Shown: in pieces, positions 44,261 through 52,276 of the stretch
Layout: every line of letters starts with the position of its first letter
Numbering within the stretch: the stretch's first letter is position 1
Assembly (NCBI GenBank): GCA_964458485.1
Contig: CAYWJA010000003.1
Coordinates: forward strand, 1-64,000
Reading direction: 5' to 3'
From: CAYWJA01 sp964458485
GTDB taxonomy: Bacteria > Patescibacteriota > Gracilibacteria > UM-FILTER-43-11
DNA length: 64,000 bases
Notes under the pieces: model-generated
The model's database searches: none
The model's input: the letters and a program-made list of their open reading frames with translations, nothing else
Told to the model about the DNA's origin: nothing
Made by a program: the position numbers and the translations under genes

Positions 44261-46864
44261 ATGCAAAGTAAAACAAAAAACATATTTAAAAAAATTGCGT
44301 TTTCACTGCTTTTTGCGGGAATATTATGTATTCCAAATTTTGTAATGGCTGCTAGTGATCCTGGTGTTAAAAAATTAACAATTACACCAGATAAGCCAGG
44401 GCCTGGAGAATCAACAACCTTTGTGGCTACTTATGCAAACGAAGGCAATGCAAAATCCGGCAAGGTTGAACTGACAATCGATTACAATGAAAATATTTTT
44501 GAAAAAATTTCATTAAATGATTCAAAAAATTGTATCGACACAAAATTTACTGTTTATTGTACATTCGACAAATTACCCGCAAATTATACAAATACCATTA
44601 GCTTCAAGGCATCCGTAAAGTCAGCCGTAATAGTTGGTACTAAGTCTTTAGCAATTGCGCGAATAGATGATGTAAATAATCCAAATGACAATATCAAAAA
44701 TAATTCCGCAAGTGCCACAACTACTATTGCCCCAATGTCCAGCGGGAAAATATCTCAGGCGGGTCTCCCGGCGGCACTTGGATTAACAAAAAGTGTTAAA
44801 TTAGAAAAGCCTTCTAAAAATCAGGGAGTTGCTGTTTTTGATGTAACAAATAATAAAAACTGGAAAACAAGCGGTCTTTTTACAACCGGTTTAAAGTTTA
44901 TGATACGGGGTAAGGAAGCTTTGGCATGGACACTGGGTATTAGTGACGGTGGTTTTCATAATCCTGCGATAAAAAGCAGTTATTTAAAAGTTCTTACAAT
45001 TGTTAATAGCTTGTTTATAATCGGACTTCTTGCGATCGCTGGCATGTGGATGTTTAGTATTTTGATTCCGAGAGCGTATTTAAAGCGAGTCGTATTAATT
45101 TATGGAATGGCTGTAATTTTTGTGAATTTCGCACTGCCGATGAATCAGCTTTTGATAGATACAACAAATCTTCTGCAAAAGACATTTATGGATGGTGTAA
45201 AGATTACAAATATTGTGGAAATTCCGAGTTATAACGATAAAAAAGCTGTTGGTTATCAGAATGAAACTGGTTTTCTTAAAAAAGCGGATACCAGCAAGCT
45301 TACATTCAATTTGAGTGATCCTAAAGTTGCGGCAAGTAGTACGTCGACAAAATCGACAGTAGCCGGTGCAGGTGCAAAAACTAAAACTACTACACCCACA
45401 ATTACTGTCAAACCGACTAGTATTAGTGTTGGGAAAATTACCCAGGATCCTTCAAAAACAAGTTTTATCGGTAATATAAAAAGTTCTAAAACAGCTGAGA
45501 CAATTTCTTTATCTACTTATGGTAATGACCCGGAAATTAAATTAAACGCCAGCCAGAATGTTGAACTTATCAATTCAAATAAATTTAACCCAGACCAGGA
45601 ACATTCAATTTTTGCTTTTGTAATGATGATTCTTACGAGCCTTGCCTACTTTGGAATGGCATTAGTTCTAATATTACGGATCGTGATCTTATGGGCACTA
45701 ATGATTGTATCTCCGGCACTATTCCTTCTAATAATCTTCCGTGCAACCCGTAGTTATTTTGTAAATTGGCTTGGGCTTTATGCAAGATGGTTACTAATTG
45801 GCCCACTAATGGCACTTGGAATTGCGGTTGTTGTGAACATATGGAAAACAACAGGACTGCCTATCACTAGTTCATATTCCGGAGGGCAGTTTGGTGTGTT
45901 TACTAATATCGGATTCTTTTTGCCTGGCAAAGATACAGCTAATACACTGAGTACAACGGGGCAAATGATGGAATATATTTTGTTTTTGATAATGCTATAT
46001 CTGCCGATAATATTTGCATTTATGCTAACCAGGCAAAAAACATGGGCTGGAGCACTTTCTACTATTATTAATAAAAAAGGTGCTGTGCAAAAGCCAATGG
46101 AGGATCCAATGGGAGGATCCAATGGGAGGATCCAATCGGGGCAAGAAGGTAAAGAAGAATCTAAAGCTACATCTTTCACTCAAGATATTAAAGGATTTTT
46201 GAATGATAAATTTACAAAAACCACTGCAACAGCAATACCTGGTAATATGAGAGGTGGTGATGTTACATCAGGTACCATTGCTACAGGAGAATCCAAACCT
46301 AAGATAGAAAATGCTGGACATTTTTTACCGGAAAATTTAGAAAAATCTGATATGAAGAGTATGGTTAATCTTGCATCAGGTGATAAAGGATCTCGCAATT
46401 CACATCAAAAAGCTATTGAAAAGTTAGCAAAGCCACAAAGTATTATAGACCCACAGGAAAGAAAAAAGGTTAGTGCGGTCAAAGAGGAAATTGGCAAACG
46501 TGCAGAACAAGGTGATGTGGAGGCTATACGTGTAATGGGGGAAATTAGTCAAGCTGAACAAAGTCCAGTAGGTGGATCCAATCGGGAATCCGTTGGGGAC
46601 CCAGTTGGGGTAAGTACCGAAATTGTAAAAGAAAAGGAGATAATTAAGGAAGAAAAACCCGAAAAAGATACGGCACAAACGTCAGGTGGTGCCGTAGGGG
46701 ACGCACATGTGCGTCCTGATGATATGAAAAAAATAAATAAACCAAATGATGATGAAGATTCTGACGAAGATGCTGTAGATCCGCAACACGATGCGGATAC
46801 AGATAAGGAGGACGAAGATGAATCTGATGAGATAAAAGAGGAAAGGAAAAGTCGTCGCAAGTAG
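44261..46864 (+). CDS. VirB6/TrbL-like type IV secretion membrane protein (867 aa)
   Basis: The start is ATG 44261: the protein then begins with a clean signal peptide (1-30, ending FVMA) and a promoter lies just upstream. Residues about 31-160 form a CARDB/DUF11-like beta domain (GESTTFVATYANEGNAKSGK). Hydrophobic helices at roughly 240-300 and 455-600 match the polytopic core of CPR VirB6-like proteins (FGMALVLILRIVILWALMIV, LFLLIIFRATRSYF). The C-terminal 220 residues are charged and low-complexity, partly encoded by GGATCC repeats (MEDPMGGSNG, VGGSNRESVGDP) and by a GGACGCA palindrome. It presumably forms the inner-membrane channel of a T4SS-related machine. No VirB4 ATPase is in the window. 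Confidence 0.72.
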   Translation: MQSKTKNIFKKIAFSLLFAGILCIPNFVMAASDPGVKKLTITPDKPGPGESTTFVATYANEGNAKSGKVELTIDYNENIFEKISLNDSKNCIDTKFTVYCTFDKLPANYTNTISFKASVKSAVIVGTKSLAIARIDDVNNPNDNIKNNSASATTTIAPMSSGKISQAGLPAALGLTKSVKLEKPSKNQGVAVFDVTNNKNWKTSGLFTTGLKFMIRGKEALAWTLGISDGGFHNPAIKSSYLKVLTIVNSLFIIGLLAIAGMWMFSILIPRAYLKRVVLIYGMAVIFVNFALPMNQLLIDTTNLLQKTFMDGVKITNIVEIPSYNDKKAVGYQNETGFLKKADTSKLTFNLSDPKVAASSTSTKSTVAGAGAKTKTTTPTITVKPTSISVGKITQDPSKTSFIGNIKSSKTAETISLSTYGNDPEIKLNASQNVELINSNKFNPDQEHSIFAFVMMILTSLAYFGMALVLILRIVILWALMIVSPALFLLIIFRATRSYFVNWLGLYARWLLIGPLMALGIAVVVNIWKTTGLPITSSYSGGQFGVFTNIGFFLPGKDTANTLSTTGQMMEYILFLIMLYLPIIFAFMLTRQKTWAGALSTIINKKGAVQKPMEDPMGGSNGRIQSGQEGKEESKATSFTQDIKGFLNDKFTKTTATAIPGNMRGGDVTSGTIATGESKPKIENAGHFLPENLEKSDMKSMVNLASGDKGSRNSHQKAIEKLAKPQSIIDPQERKKVSAVKEEIGKRAEQGDVEAIRVMGEISQAEQSPVGGSNRESVGDPVGVSTEIVKEKEIIKEEKPEKDTAQTSGGAVGDAHVRPDDMKKINKPNDDEDSDEDAVDPQHDADTDKEDEDESDEIKEERKSRRK
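46098..46141. repeat. GGATCCAATGG repeats captured in coding sequence
   Basis: Three GGATCCAATGGGA-type units in tandem inside the VirB6-like gene. Another run is at 46566-46612 in the same gene. Same family as 34141-34254 and 39050-39175. Confidence 0.75.
46696..46714. repeat. Palindrome GGACGCACATGTGCGTCC inside the VirB6-like gene
   Basis: An 18-bp perfect palindrome in the C-terminal low-complexity coding region. A longer relative with a GGACGCA/TGCGTCC core lies between genes at 60342-60369. Confidence 0.7.
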
Positions 46865-46883
46865 CCTTATTTCGCATTTACAC

Positions 46884-46993
46884 TTTGTCATCCCGGACTT
46901 GCCTGCCCCGCCATAGGCGTGGGATCCGGGATCCACCGATTGCGGGCAAACCATGGATCCTGATCCCGATAAAATCGGGACAGGATGACAAAA
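46884..46993. mobile_element. MITE-like element, TGTCATCC family (copy b)
   Basis: Starts TTTGTCATCCCGGACTTG and ends CAGGATGACAAAA, with an internal GC-rich insert (CCTGCCCCGCCATAGGCG) and a CCCGAT-AAA-ATCGGG hairpin. It fills the gap between the VirB6-like gene and the double pilin. Confidence 0.7.
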
Positions 46994-47000
46994 AACAAAA

Positions 47001-47666
47001 ATGATAAAAGCAATATTCAAAAAATCACTGAGCATTGTAATACTTGCAGGACTTCTATTAAGTCCGGTAATGGCTTATACAGCAGGTTCGACAACAGGTG
47101 GCACTGTTATTAAAAATGCAACAACAGCAAGTGGCACTGCAACAACAGCAAAAAAGGCTGTGGTAACTAAAACTCAGACTGCGTTGGGAGAAGTATCGAA
47201 TTTTGGTGAATTAATTTCATTGATTTGGAATTATGGTTCACAAATTATTATTGCATTTTCTGTTTTCTTTATAATCCTCGGAGCCTTGTTCTATATAACA
47301 TCTGCGGGGAATGAAGAAAAAATCAATCAGGGCAAACAAATGGTATTCGGATCACTTATTGCTGTTATAATTGTGATGTTTTCCGGAGTTTTAATGCGTA
47401 CTTTGCATAAAACATCTCAAGGCACCACCGGGAATTTAACCGATGTGCCAACTGTAATTAATAATGCCACTAATATATTGGTTGGGTTCGTGGCGGCATT
47501 CTCGGTTTTAATGTTTATTTACGCTGGCATTAATTATATGCTTGCCCGCGGTGATGCAGATAAAATTAATAAAGCACATCGGGCTTTACGATACGCAGTA
47601 CTTGGGCTTATTATTGGAGTACTTGCTTACGGAATAGTAAATTCTGTAATCGCCTATCTTATTTAG
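47001..47666 (+). CDS. Tandem VirB2-like (T4SS pilin) protein (221 aa)
   Basis: A signal peptide (about 1-25, ending VMA) and a Thr/Ala linker precede two copies of the pilin fold. Repeat 1 (about 70-130) has IIAFSVFFIILGALFYITSA, GNEEKINQGKQMVFGSLIAV. Repeat 2 (about 155-221) has FVAAFSVLMFIYAGINYMLA, GDADKINKAHRALRYAVLGL. Each is two hydrophobic helices joined by a short basic loop, the VirB2/TrbC pattern. VirB2 pilins are normally single, so an internal duplication is unusual. It sits downstream of the VirB6-like gene, likely in one unit. Confidence 0.8.
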   Translation: MIKAIFKKSLSIVILAGLLLSPVMAYTAGSTTGGTVIKNATTASGTATTAKKAVVTKTQTALGEVSNFGELISLIWNYGSQIIIAFSVFFIILGALFYITSAGNEEKINQGKQMVFGSLIAVIIVMFSGVLMRTLHKTSQGTTGNLTDVPTVINNATNILVGFVAAFSVLMFIYAGINYMLARGDADKINKAHRALRYAVLGLIIGVLAYGIVNSVIAYLI

Positions 47667-47740
47667 TTTTTATTTTTTAATTTTTAATTTTTATTGAACT
47701 ACTAATTAGTTAGCCAAATAAAAACTAAAAACTAAAAATT

Positions 47741-48058
47741 ATGAGTAAATTAATCCCCTGTTCAGACGGTACAATGGCTGACCCCTCAATTGGCTGCGTA
47801 AGCGCGCCAAGTAGTGTGGTGAATCCGGATTCAAGTGCGGTTGAGCTTATATTAAAAATTTCCGGAATTCTTATGACAGTCGCTGCTGCAATTGCGGTTA
47901 TGTTACTAATTTATGGAGGCATTATTTATGCAATGGCCGCAGGTGAGGAAGAAAAAATTAAAAAAGCAAAACGTACTATGATTTGGAGTGTAATTGGTTT
48001 AGTGGTAGCGATTCTTGCGAAATATGGAGTGGAATATATTTTGGGGGCTATTGTATGA
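47741..48058 (+). CDS. VirB2-like T4SS pilin (105 aa)
   Basis: A single pilin unit without an obvious cleavable signal. The N-terminus CSDGTMADPSIGC is polar with two Cys. Helix 1 is about 43-68 (ILMTVAAAIAVMLLIYGGII), the loop AAGEEEKIKKAKRTM matches the conserved GxEEKIxxAK pattern of the neighbours, and helix 2 is about 82-103. It is the pilin of the set closest to standard size. The 74-bp gap before it contains only an AT-rich inverted repeat (TTTTTAATTTTTA / TAAAAACTAAAAA). Confidence 0.82.
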   Translation: MSKLIPCSDGTMADPSIGCVSAPSSVVNPDSSAVELILKISGILMTVAAAIAVMLLIYGGIIYAMAAGEEEKIKKAKRTMIWSVIGLVVAILAKYGVEYILGAIV

Positions 48059-48090
48059 GAAGCTGTTTTGACTTATGGATAGGTTTATAT

Positions 48091-48243
48091 TTCTGATTTC
48101 TGATTTTTGATTTCAGATTCGATTTAGTATTTAGTATTTTTACATTTACTATCTGATTATTTAATTAATATGGTTAGTAAATGATAAATATCAGAATCCT
48201 AAATCTAGATTCGAATCTGAAATCTGAGTTCTGAAATCTGAGA
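48091..48243. repeat. AT-rich inverted repeat element (relative of 27706-27849)
   Basis: TTTCAGATTCGATTTAG is mirrored by CTAAATCTAGATTCGAATCTGAAATC, with central CATTTACT and AGTAAATG as in the tRNA-adjacent element. No gene lies between 48059 and 48376. Confidence 0.65.
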
Positions 48244-48244
48244 T

Positions 48245-48336
48245 AATCATTTTTTAGCTATAAAACAATAAAATTATAAAACGTCTACAAAAAGTTATCA
48301 TTTCCCCCTTGTGCTAAAAAATGATTCTTGTATACT
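48245..48336 (+). promoter_or_regulatory. Promoter of the pilin-fusion gene with flanking 14-bp inverted repeat
   Basis: TTGTGC (48309-48314), 16 bp, TATACT (48331-48336). The arm AATCATTTTTTAGC (48245-48258) is exactly mirrored by GCTAAAAAATGATT (48313-48326), which occupies the promoter spacer. This could be an operator pair or another repeat. Confidence 0.5.
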
Positions 48337-48376
48337 TTTTTTGAACAATAAACACTGAAATCAACACTTAATTATC

Positions 48377-49063
48377 ATGAAAAAACTCACCAAATTAACA
48401 AGCTTGATCTTCTCGATTGCCTTTTTTGGCTTTCTTATGGCGCCATCTGCTTTAGCGGTTGAATGCGACACAGATGGAGATGGCTATATTACTATATCCG
48501 ACAAAATAATGAAGGAGGTTGTTCCAACTGCAACATCTTACAAAGCTGATGGGAATTTTACCGCAGCGCAATGGGCTAACTTCTATAAATTATATAAAGA
48601 GGGTAAAAAGACCACAGAAGAAACCTGCAATAGCCTTAACTTTAAAAAGGGTGCTGAGCCATCTAGGTGTGACGCGACTATAGTAAGTGCAACAAGTGGC
48701 GTATACGACACATCTAAGGTCACCTCAAGTATCTCCGGTAGCTCAGTCTATCCGGGCGCACTAGATAAGGCTGGTAATGGAATTGATGAAGACTGTGATG
48801 GAAAAGATGGAAAGCTCTTGGCTGGAACCGGAACAAAAAAAGATCTGGGGGGATTGGTTGATAAAACAATTTCACTTCTTAGTAAATTAGTAGTTGTTGT
48901 TTCTATATTGATTATGATTTGGGGTGGTGTATTATACTCCACAGCCGCTGGGGATGAAGCAAAAACTGCTAAAGCAAGAAAGGCAATTATCGGAGCGGTT
49001 ATCGGTTTAATCGTTGGACTACTCGCGCCATCAATCGTTACTTGGGTAGCGTCCAACATCTAG
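48377..49063 (+). CDS. Pilin fused to MopE/dockerin-like calcium-binding region (228 aa)
   Basis: A signal peptide (1-27, ending ALA) leads to DTDGDGYITISDKIMKEV, an EF-hand-like loop of dockerin type. At about 130-145 is YPGA-x7-NGIDEDCDGKDG, the pattern of MopE-like metal-binding motifs. The C-terminal 75 residues are a VirB2-like pilin: LLSKLVVVVSILIMIWGGVL, AAGDEAKTAKARKAI, then a second helix. The fusion would present a calcium-binding module on a pilus or membrane. It has its own promoter and is followed by a strong terminator. Most similar to the 105-aa pilin in its C-terminal half. Confidence 0.8.
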   Translation: MKKLTKLTSLIFSIAFFGFLMAPSALAVECDTDGDGYITISDKIMKEVVPTATSYKADGNFTAAQWANFYKLYKEGKKTTEETCNSLNFKKGAEPSRCDATIVSATSGVYDTSKVTSSISGSSVYPGALDKAGNGIDEDCDGKDGKLLAGTGTKKDLGGLVDKTISLLSKLVVVVSILIMIWGGVLYSTAAGDEAKTAKARKAIIGAVIGLIVGLLAPSIVTWVASNI

Positions 49064-49098
49064 TTTTATTTTCAAACAAAAACAAAAACAAATAAAAA

Positions 49099-49136
49099 GG
49101 CCTGTCGAAATATTTGAAGAATGACGGGCCTTTTTT
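49099..49136 (+). terminator. Intrinsic terminator after the pilin cluster
   Basis: GGCCTGTC (49099-49106) pairs with GACGGGCC (49123-49130) with one wobble, followed by six T. A-rich sequence before the stem suggests it could also act toward argH on the other strand. Confidence 0.85.
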
Positions 49137-49167
49137 ATTTCTGATTTTAGATTTGTGATTTCGCACT

Positions 49168-49250
49168 TTTTGTCATTTCGACCCTGTGGAGAAATCCCTT
49201 CGATCAACCGAAAGGGCAAGGGATCCCTCCATGCTAGTCGGGATGACAAA
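49168..49250. mobile_element. TGTCATTTCG...GGATGACAAA element overlapping the argH 3' end (copy c)
   Basis: TTTGTCATTTCGACCC at one end and TCGGGATGACAAA at the other, with AGGGATCCCT inside. A related but diverged member of the TGTCATCC family. It supplies the stop codon and last roughly 25 codons of argH. Confidence 0.7.
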
Positions 49251-50552
49251 TAGTGAATCAGAAATGCGAAATTTAGAGATTTTTTTCTCCAAAATTTTCA
49301 ACCCCAAATTCCCAGTTGCACCCAAATGTGTTTTGGATTTAATATTCTTCACAACATTCTGTTTTTTTATACCCTTCAATTTTAATGCAACCTGCCTGTA
49401 AGCATCACGGAAGGGTGTGCCATTTTTAACCATATCGTTGACCATATCAGTGGCAAAAATTTCCGGATCAAAGGCTGCCTGAAGCTGCTTCGTATTTGGC
49501 TTTAAATGGTTAAAAAGGAGCTCTGTTATATTAATGCTCGAAAGTACAATGTCAAATGAATCTATTAATGCTTTCTTGGTTATTTTTAAATCTTTATTAT
49601 AACCGGAAATTAAATTCTGACTGACTGACTGAACTTTGAATTGCTCTCCTGCAACCACACTAACATTCGCCCTTAGAACCTCCATAATATCCAAATTTTT
49701 CTTTTGAGGCATAATACTGGAACCAGTAGTGAGCTGATCATTTACTTTGAAAAAATTAAATTCTTTAGTTGTAAATAAAATTAAATCATTAGCTATTTTA
49801 CCTAGTGTTAGCATAGTCTGATTAAGTACACCTATGGTAAAACTCTCAATCTTACCTCTGCTATTTTGACAATAAAGCGAGTTAATCTGTATTTTGGCAA
49901 AACCTAATTTTTTTGTTGTATATTCCCTATCGATAGGTAGACTTGTGCCAAATCCTGCAGCAGATCCAAGTGGATTTTGATCGTTTAGATTGTAGGCGGA
50001 TGAGATTGTCTGATAATCATCTAATAACGATTCCACAAAACTACCTGCCCACTGCCCAACGCTGGATGGCATCGCCTGCTGCATATGTGTGTATCCCGGT
50101 ATAGGTAGAAACTCATGTTTTTTAGCAAATTTTAAAATCGTCTTAGCTAGTTTAATCGTAGCTAATTGGATTATCTTAAGTTGGTGCTTACTAAACAATC
50201 TGATGGCGACCAAAATCTGATCATTTCTAGATCTGCCCATATGCACTTTTTTACCAACTGCACCTAACTTTTTTGTTAAATAATTTTCAATAGCAGTATG
50301 GCAATCCTCATTTATTTGCTTAAGTTTAAATTTGCCTTTCTTGTTTAAAGTTAAAACTTCTTTTAATCCTTTTATGAGAGATTCTGCCTCTTTTTTGGTT
50401 AACAACTTTACTTTCGCGAGCATTTCAACGTGTGCAATTGACGCCTGGATGTCGTATGGAAGTAAAATTTTATCCTGTGCAAGATTTACATCAATAATAT
50501 ATTGATTCACCATTGGGTGCATTTTTTGATAGGTTTCCCATAATTTACCCAT
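49173..50552 (-). CDS. argH: Argininosuccinate lyase
   Basis: Splits argininosuccinate into arginine and fumarate (EC 4.3.2.1), the last step of the pathway. Motifs: HMGRSRNDQI near residue 105, EFLPIPGYTHMQQAMPSSVGQW, NPLGSAAGFGTSLPIDR and the fumarase-superfamily signature TGSSIMPQKKNLD (family usually KKNPD, so Pro to Leu here). The last roughly 25 residues (VIPTSMEGSLALSVDRRD region) come from a dispersed palindromic element, so the native stop has been replaced. Overlaps the deacylase gene by 8 bp. Last gene of the arg operon. Confidence 0.93.
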   Translation of the reverse strand: MGKLWETYQKMHPMVNQYIIDVNLAQDKILLPYDIQASIAHVEMLAKVKLLTKKEAESLIKGLKEVLTLNKKGKFKLKQINEDCHTAIENYLTKKLGAVGKKVHMGRSRNDQILVAIRLFSKHQLKIIQLATIKLAKTILKFAKKHEFLPIPGYTHMQQAMPSSVGQWAGSFVESLLDDYQTISSAYNLNDQNPLGSAAGFGTSLPIDREYTTKKLGFAKIQINSLYCQNSRGKIESFTIGVLNQTMLTLGKIANDLILFTTKEFNFFKVNDQLTTGSSIMPQKKNLDIMEVLRANVSVVAGEQFKVQSVSQNLISGYNKDLKITKKALIDSFDIVLSSINITELLFNHLKPNTKQLQAAFDPEIFATDMVNDMVKNGTPFRDAYRQVALKLKGIKKQNVVKNIKSKTHLGATGNLGLKILEKKISKFRISDSLFVIPTSMEGSLALSVDRRDFSTGSK

Positions 50553-51420
50553 TTTCTGATTGGTTAGTGGCTAAATAACAAGCAATTTTCCCCTTGTGAA
50601 TGTCCTTTTTAGGAAAAATAATAAAAGAATTTTGATCTATTGTAATTTTCTGGCCATTATCTTGTGCAATTATTGTTTTATTATCCAAAAAATCAAAATT
50701 GTTATAATCAGAAGTAAATTTAAATTGATCCGATTTTGGCACTATATGATCGTAAATTATCAGATGCTTTGGATTAGACTGATTAGATATAGGAATATTT
50801 AAAAAACATGAACCAATTTTTTGTAAAAACTGCTGAATTTTTTTTAAAATAATTATTTCTTTACCATTTTCTCTATACCATCCTGTTTCATAAGTAATAC
50901 CAATACCCCCATGTGCATCTACAAAAGTATCTATTGATGAGGTAAGGTCTTCAGTTTTAAAATCTGACGCTTTTGAGACCATATAACCTACATCAAATAT
51001 TGACGCTAAATCTAAATGATCTTTTGTCGATTTTGTGTAAATAAAAGGTACTGAAGGTTTAAGTGTGGAATGAATATCTAATAAAAAATCTGCCTTTTTT
51101 AAAATCGGAGCAATACTTAATGCTCTTTCTTCTTCATAATTAAGATCTGACTCCTGTTTCTTTTTAAGTAAATCAAAGTTAAACCCAAATTGTCTGTTTA
51201 AATCGCAGTCGATGTATCTTTTTTCCGCTACATAAGCTGGAGGATTTCCAACAATAATGTAAATTTCTCCGTTAATATCCTCTTTTTGCATAATTAATAA
51301 CAAAATTTCTATTATATGCGCACCTATCCTCTCGTTACCATGTACGCTACCAGTAATAACCACGGTTGGACCTGGATTTTTTCCTTTAAAATAATATGTA
51401 TAAGAAGGTAATTTAGTCAT
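50545..51420 (-). CDS. AstE/AspA-type zinc deacylase (M14 family, 291 aa)
   Basis: A zinc carboxypeptidase-fold amidohydrolase. Zinc ligands and substrate residues are visible: GSVHGNERIGAH (His, Glu), DCDLNRQFG (Asn-Arg pair), LLDIHSTLKPSVPF (His), and TYETGWY (catalytic Glu). The family removes acyl groups from N-acyl amino acids (succinylglutamate, acetylaspartate). In this operon it is the natural candidate to remove the acyl group from N-acylcitrulline, a step required by the carbamoyltransferase type at 55655; no ArgE-like gene is present in the window. That role is inferred. It lies 1 bp from argB and overlaps argH. Confidence 0.75.
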   Translation of the reverse strand: MTKLPSYTYYFKGKNPGPTVVITGSVHGNERIGAHIIEILLLIMQKEDINGEIYIIVGNPPAYVAEKRYIDCDLNRQFGFNFDLLKKKQESDLNYEEERALSIAPILKKADFLLDIHSTLKPSVPFIYTKSTKDHLDLASIFDVGYMVSKASDFKTEDLTSSIDTFVDAHGGIGITYETGWYRENGKEIIILKKIQQFLQKIGSCFLNIPISNQSNPKHLIIYDHIVPKSDQFKFTSDYNNFDFLDNKTIIAQDNGQKITIDQNSFIIFPKKDIHKGKIACYLATNQSENG

Positions 51421-51421
51421 G

Positions 51422-52276
51422 TCATTCTTTTAAATAAGTATTTTTCTCATTTTGATTGGTAAACATAGTGCCAACGCCTTTTTGTGTAAGTACCTCGTTA
51501 AGCAAGCTATGTTCCGAAAGACCATTTAAAATATGAATACGTTTTACATTGTTTTTAACCGCATGAATGCAGTTTTGAATTTTTACAACCATTCCGTTCT
51601 TTGCGATTTTTTTATTAATTAAATCCATTCCTTCCTTTGGCGTGAGTACACTAATGAGCTTTGAGCCTTTATAGACACCATCTGTTTTTGTAAATAAGAT
51701 GAGCTTTTCAGCCTGCATAGCTATCGCAATTTCAGTTGCAATCGTATCTGCATTAATGTTTAAAATTGTTCCATTGTTTGAAACTGCTAAGGGGGAAATA
51801 ATAGGTAAATAACCTTTGCTGATCAGATCCGAAAGTATTTGTGGATTAACATTATTGATATCGCCTACATAACCATAATCCACTTTTTTAATTGCCCTCT
51901 TCTTAACATCAAGCAAATTTCCATCAAGTCCACTAACCCTTATGCCTTTTAGGCCAATTTGCTTCATAATACTGAGAATTTCGAGGTTCAAAGTGCCACC
52001 ATAAAGCATTTTTACTATTTCCAGATCTTTTTTAGTTGTCACCCTTCTCCCCTTAATTTTGATAGGGCTATGGCCAAGTTTAAAAGCAAGATCATCAGCC
52101 TGTGTACCACCTCCGTGCACTAAGATTATATGAATACCAAAATCATGAATTGATTTAATATCTTTTAGTATATTTTTTAAATTTCCCTTTGAATTAATCA
52201 CCTCACCTCCAACTTTTAAAACAAAGACCTTGTTTTTGAATTTAGAGAGGTAAAATTGTTTCTGAAAATTATTCAT
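51422..52276 (-). CDS. argB: N-acylglutamate kinase (ArgB type)
   Basis: Phosphorylates N-acetyl- (or N-succinyl-) glutamate. Amino acid kinase fold: FVLKVGGEVINSKGNL, ILVHGGGTQADDLAFKLG, IKGRRVTTKKDLEIVKM, then NINADTIATEIAIAMQAEKL and LFTKTDGVY. About 284 aa, normal length. The lack of LysW or other carrier-protein genes argues against the LysZ variant. The ATGA overlap with argD (4 bp) indicates translational coupling. The acyl group cannot be told from sequence; the carbamoyltransferase downstream in the pathway suggests acetyl or succinyl. Confidence 0.9.
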   Translation of the reverse strand: MNNFQKQFYLSKFKNKVFVLKVGGEVINSKGNLKNILKDIKSIHDFGIHIILVHGGGTQADDLAFKLGHSPIKIKGRRVTTKKDLEIVKMLYGGTLNLEILSIMKQIGLKGIRVSGLDGNLLDVKKRAIKKVDYGYVGDINNVNPQILSDLISKGYLPIISPLAVSNNGTILNINADTIATEIAIAMQAEKLILFTKTDGVYKGSKLISVLTPKEGMDLINKKIAKNGMVVKIQNCIHAVKNNVKRIHILNGLSEHSLLNEVLTQKGVGTMFTNQNEKNTYLKE

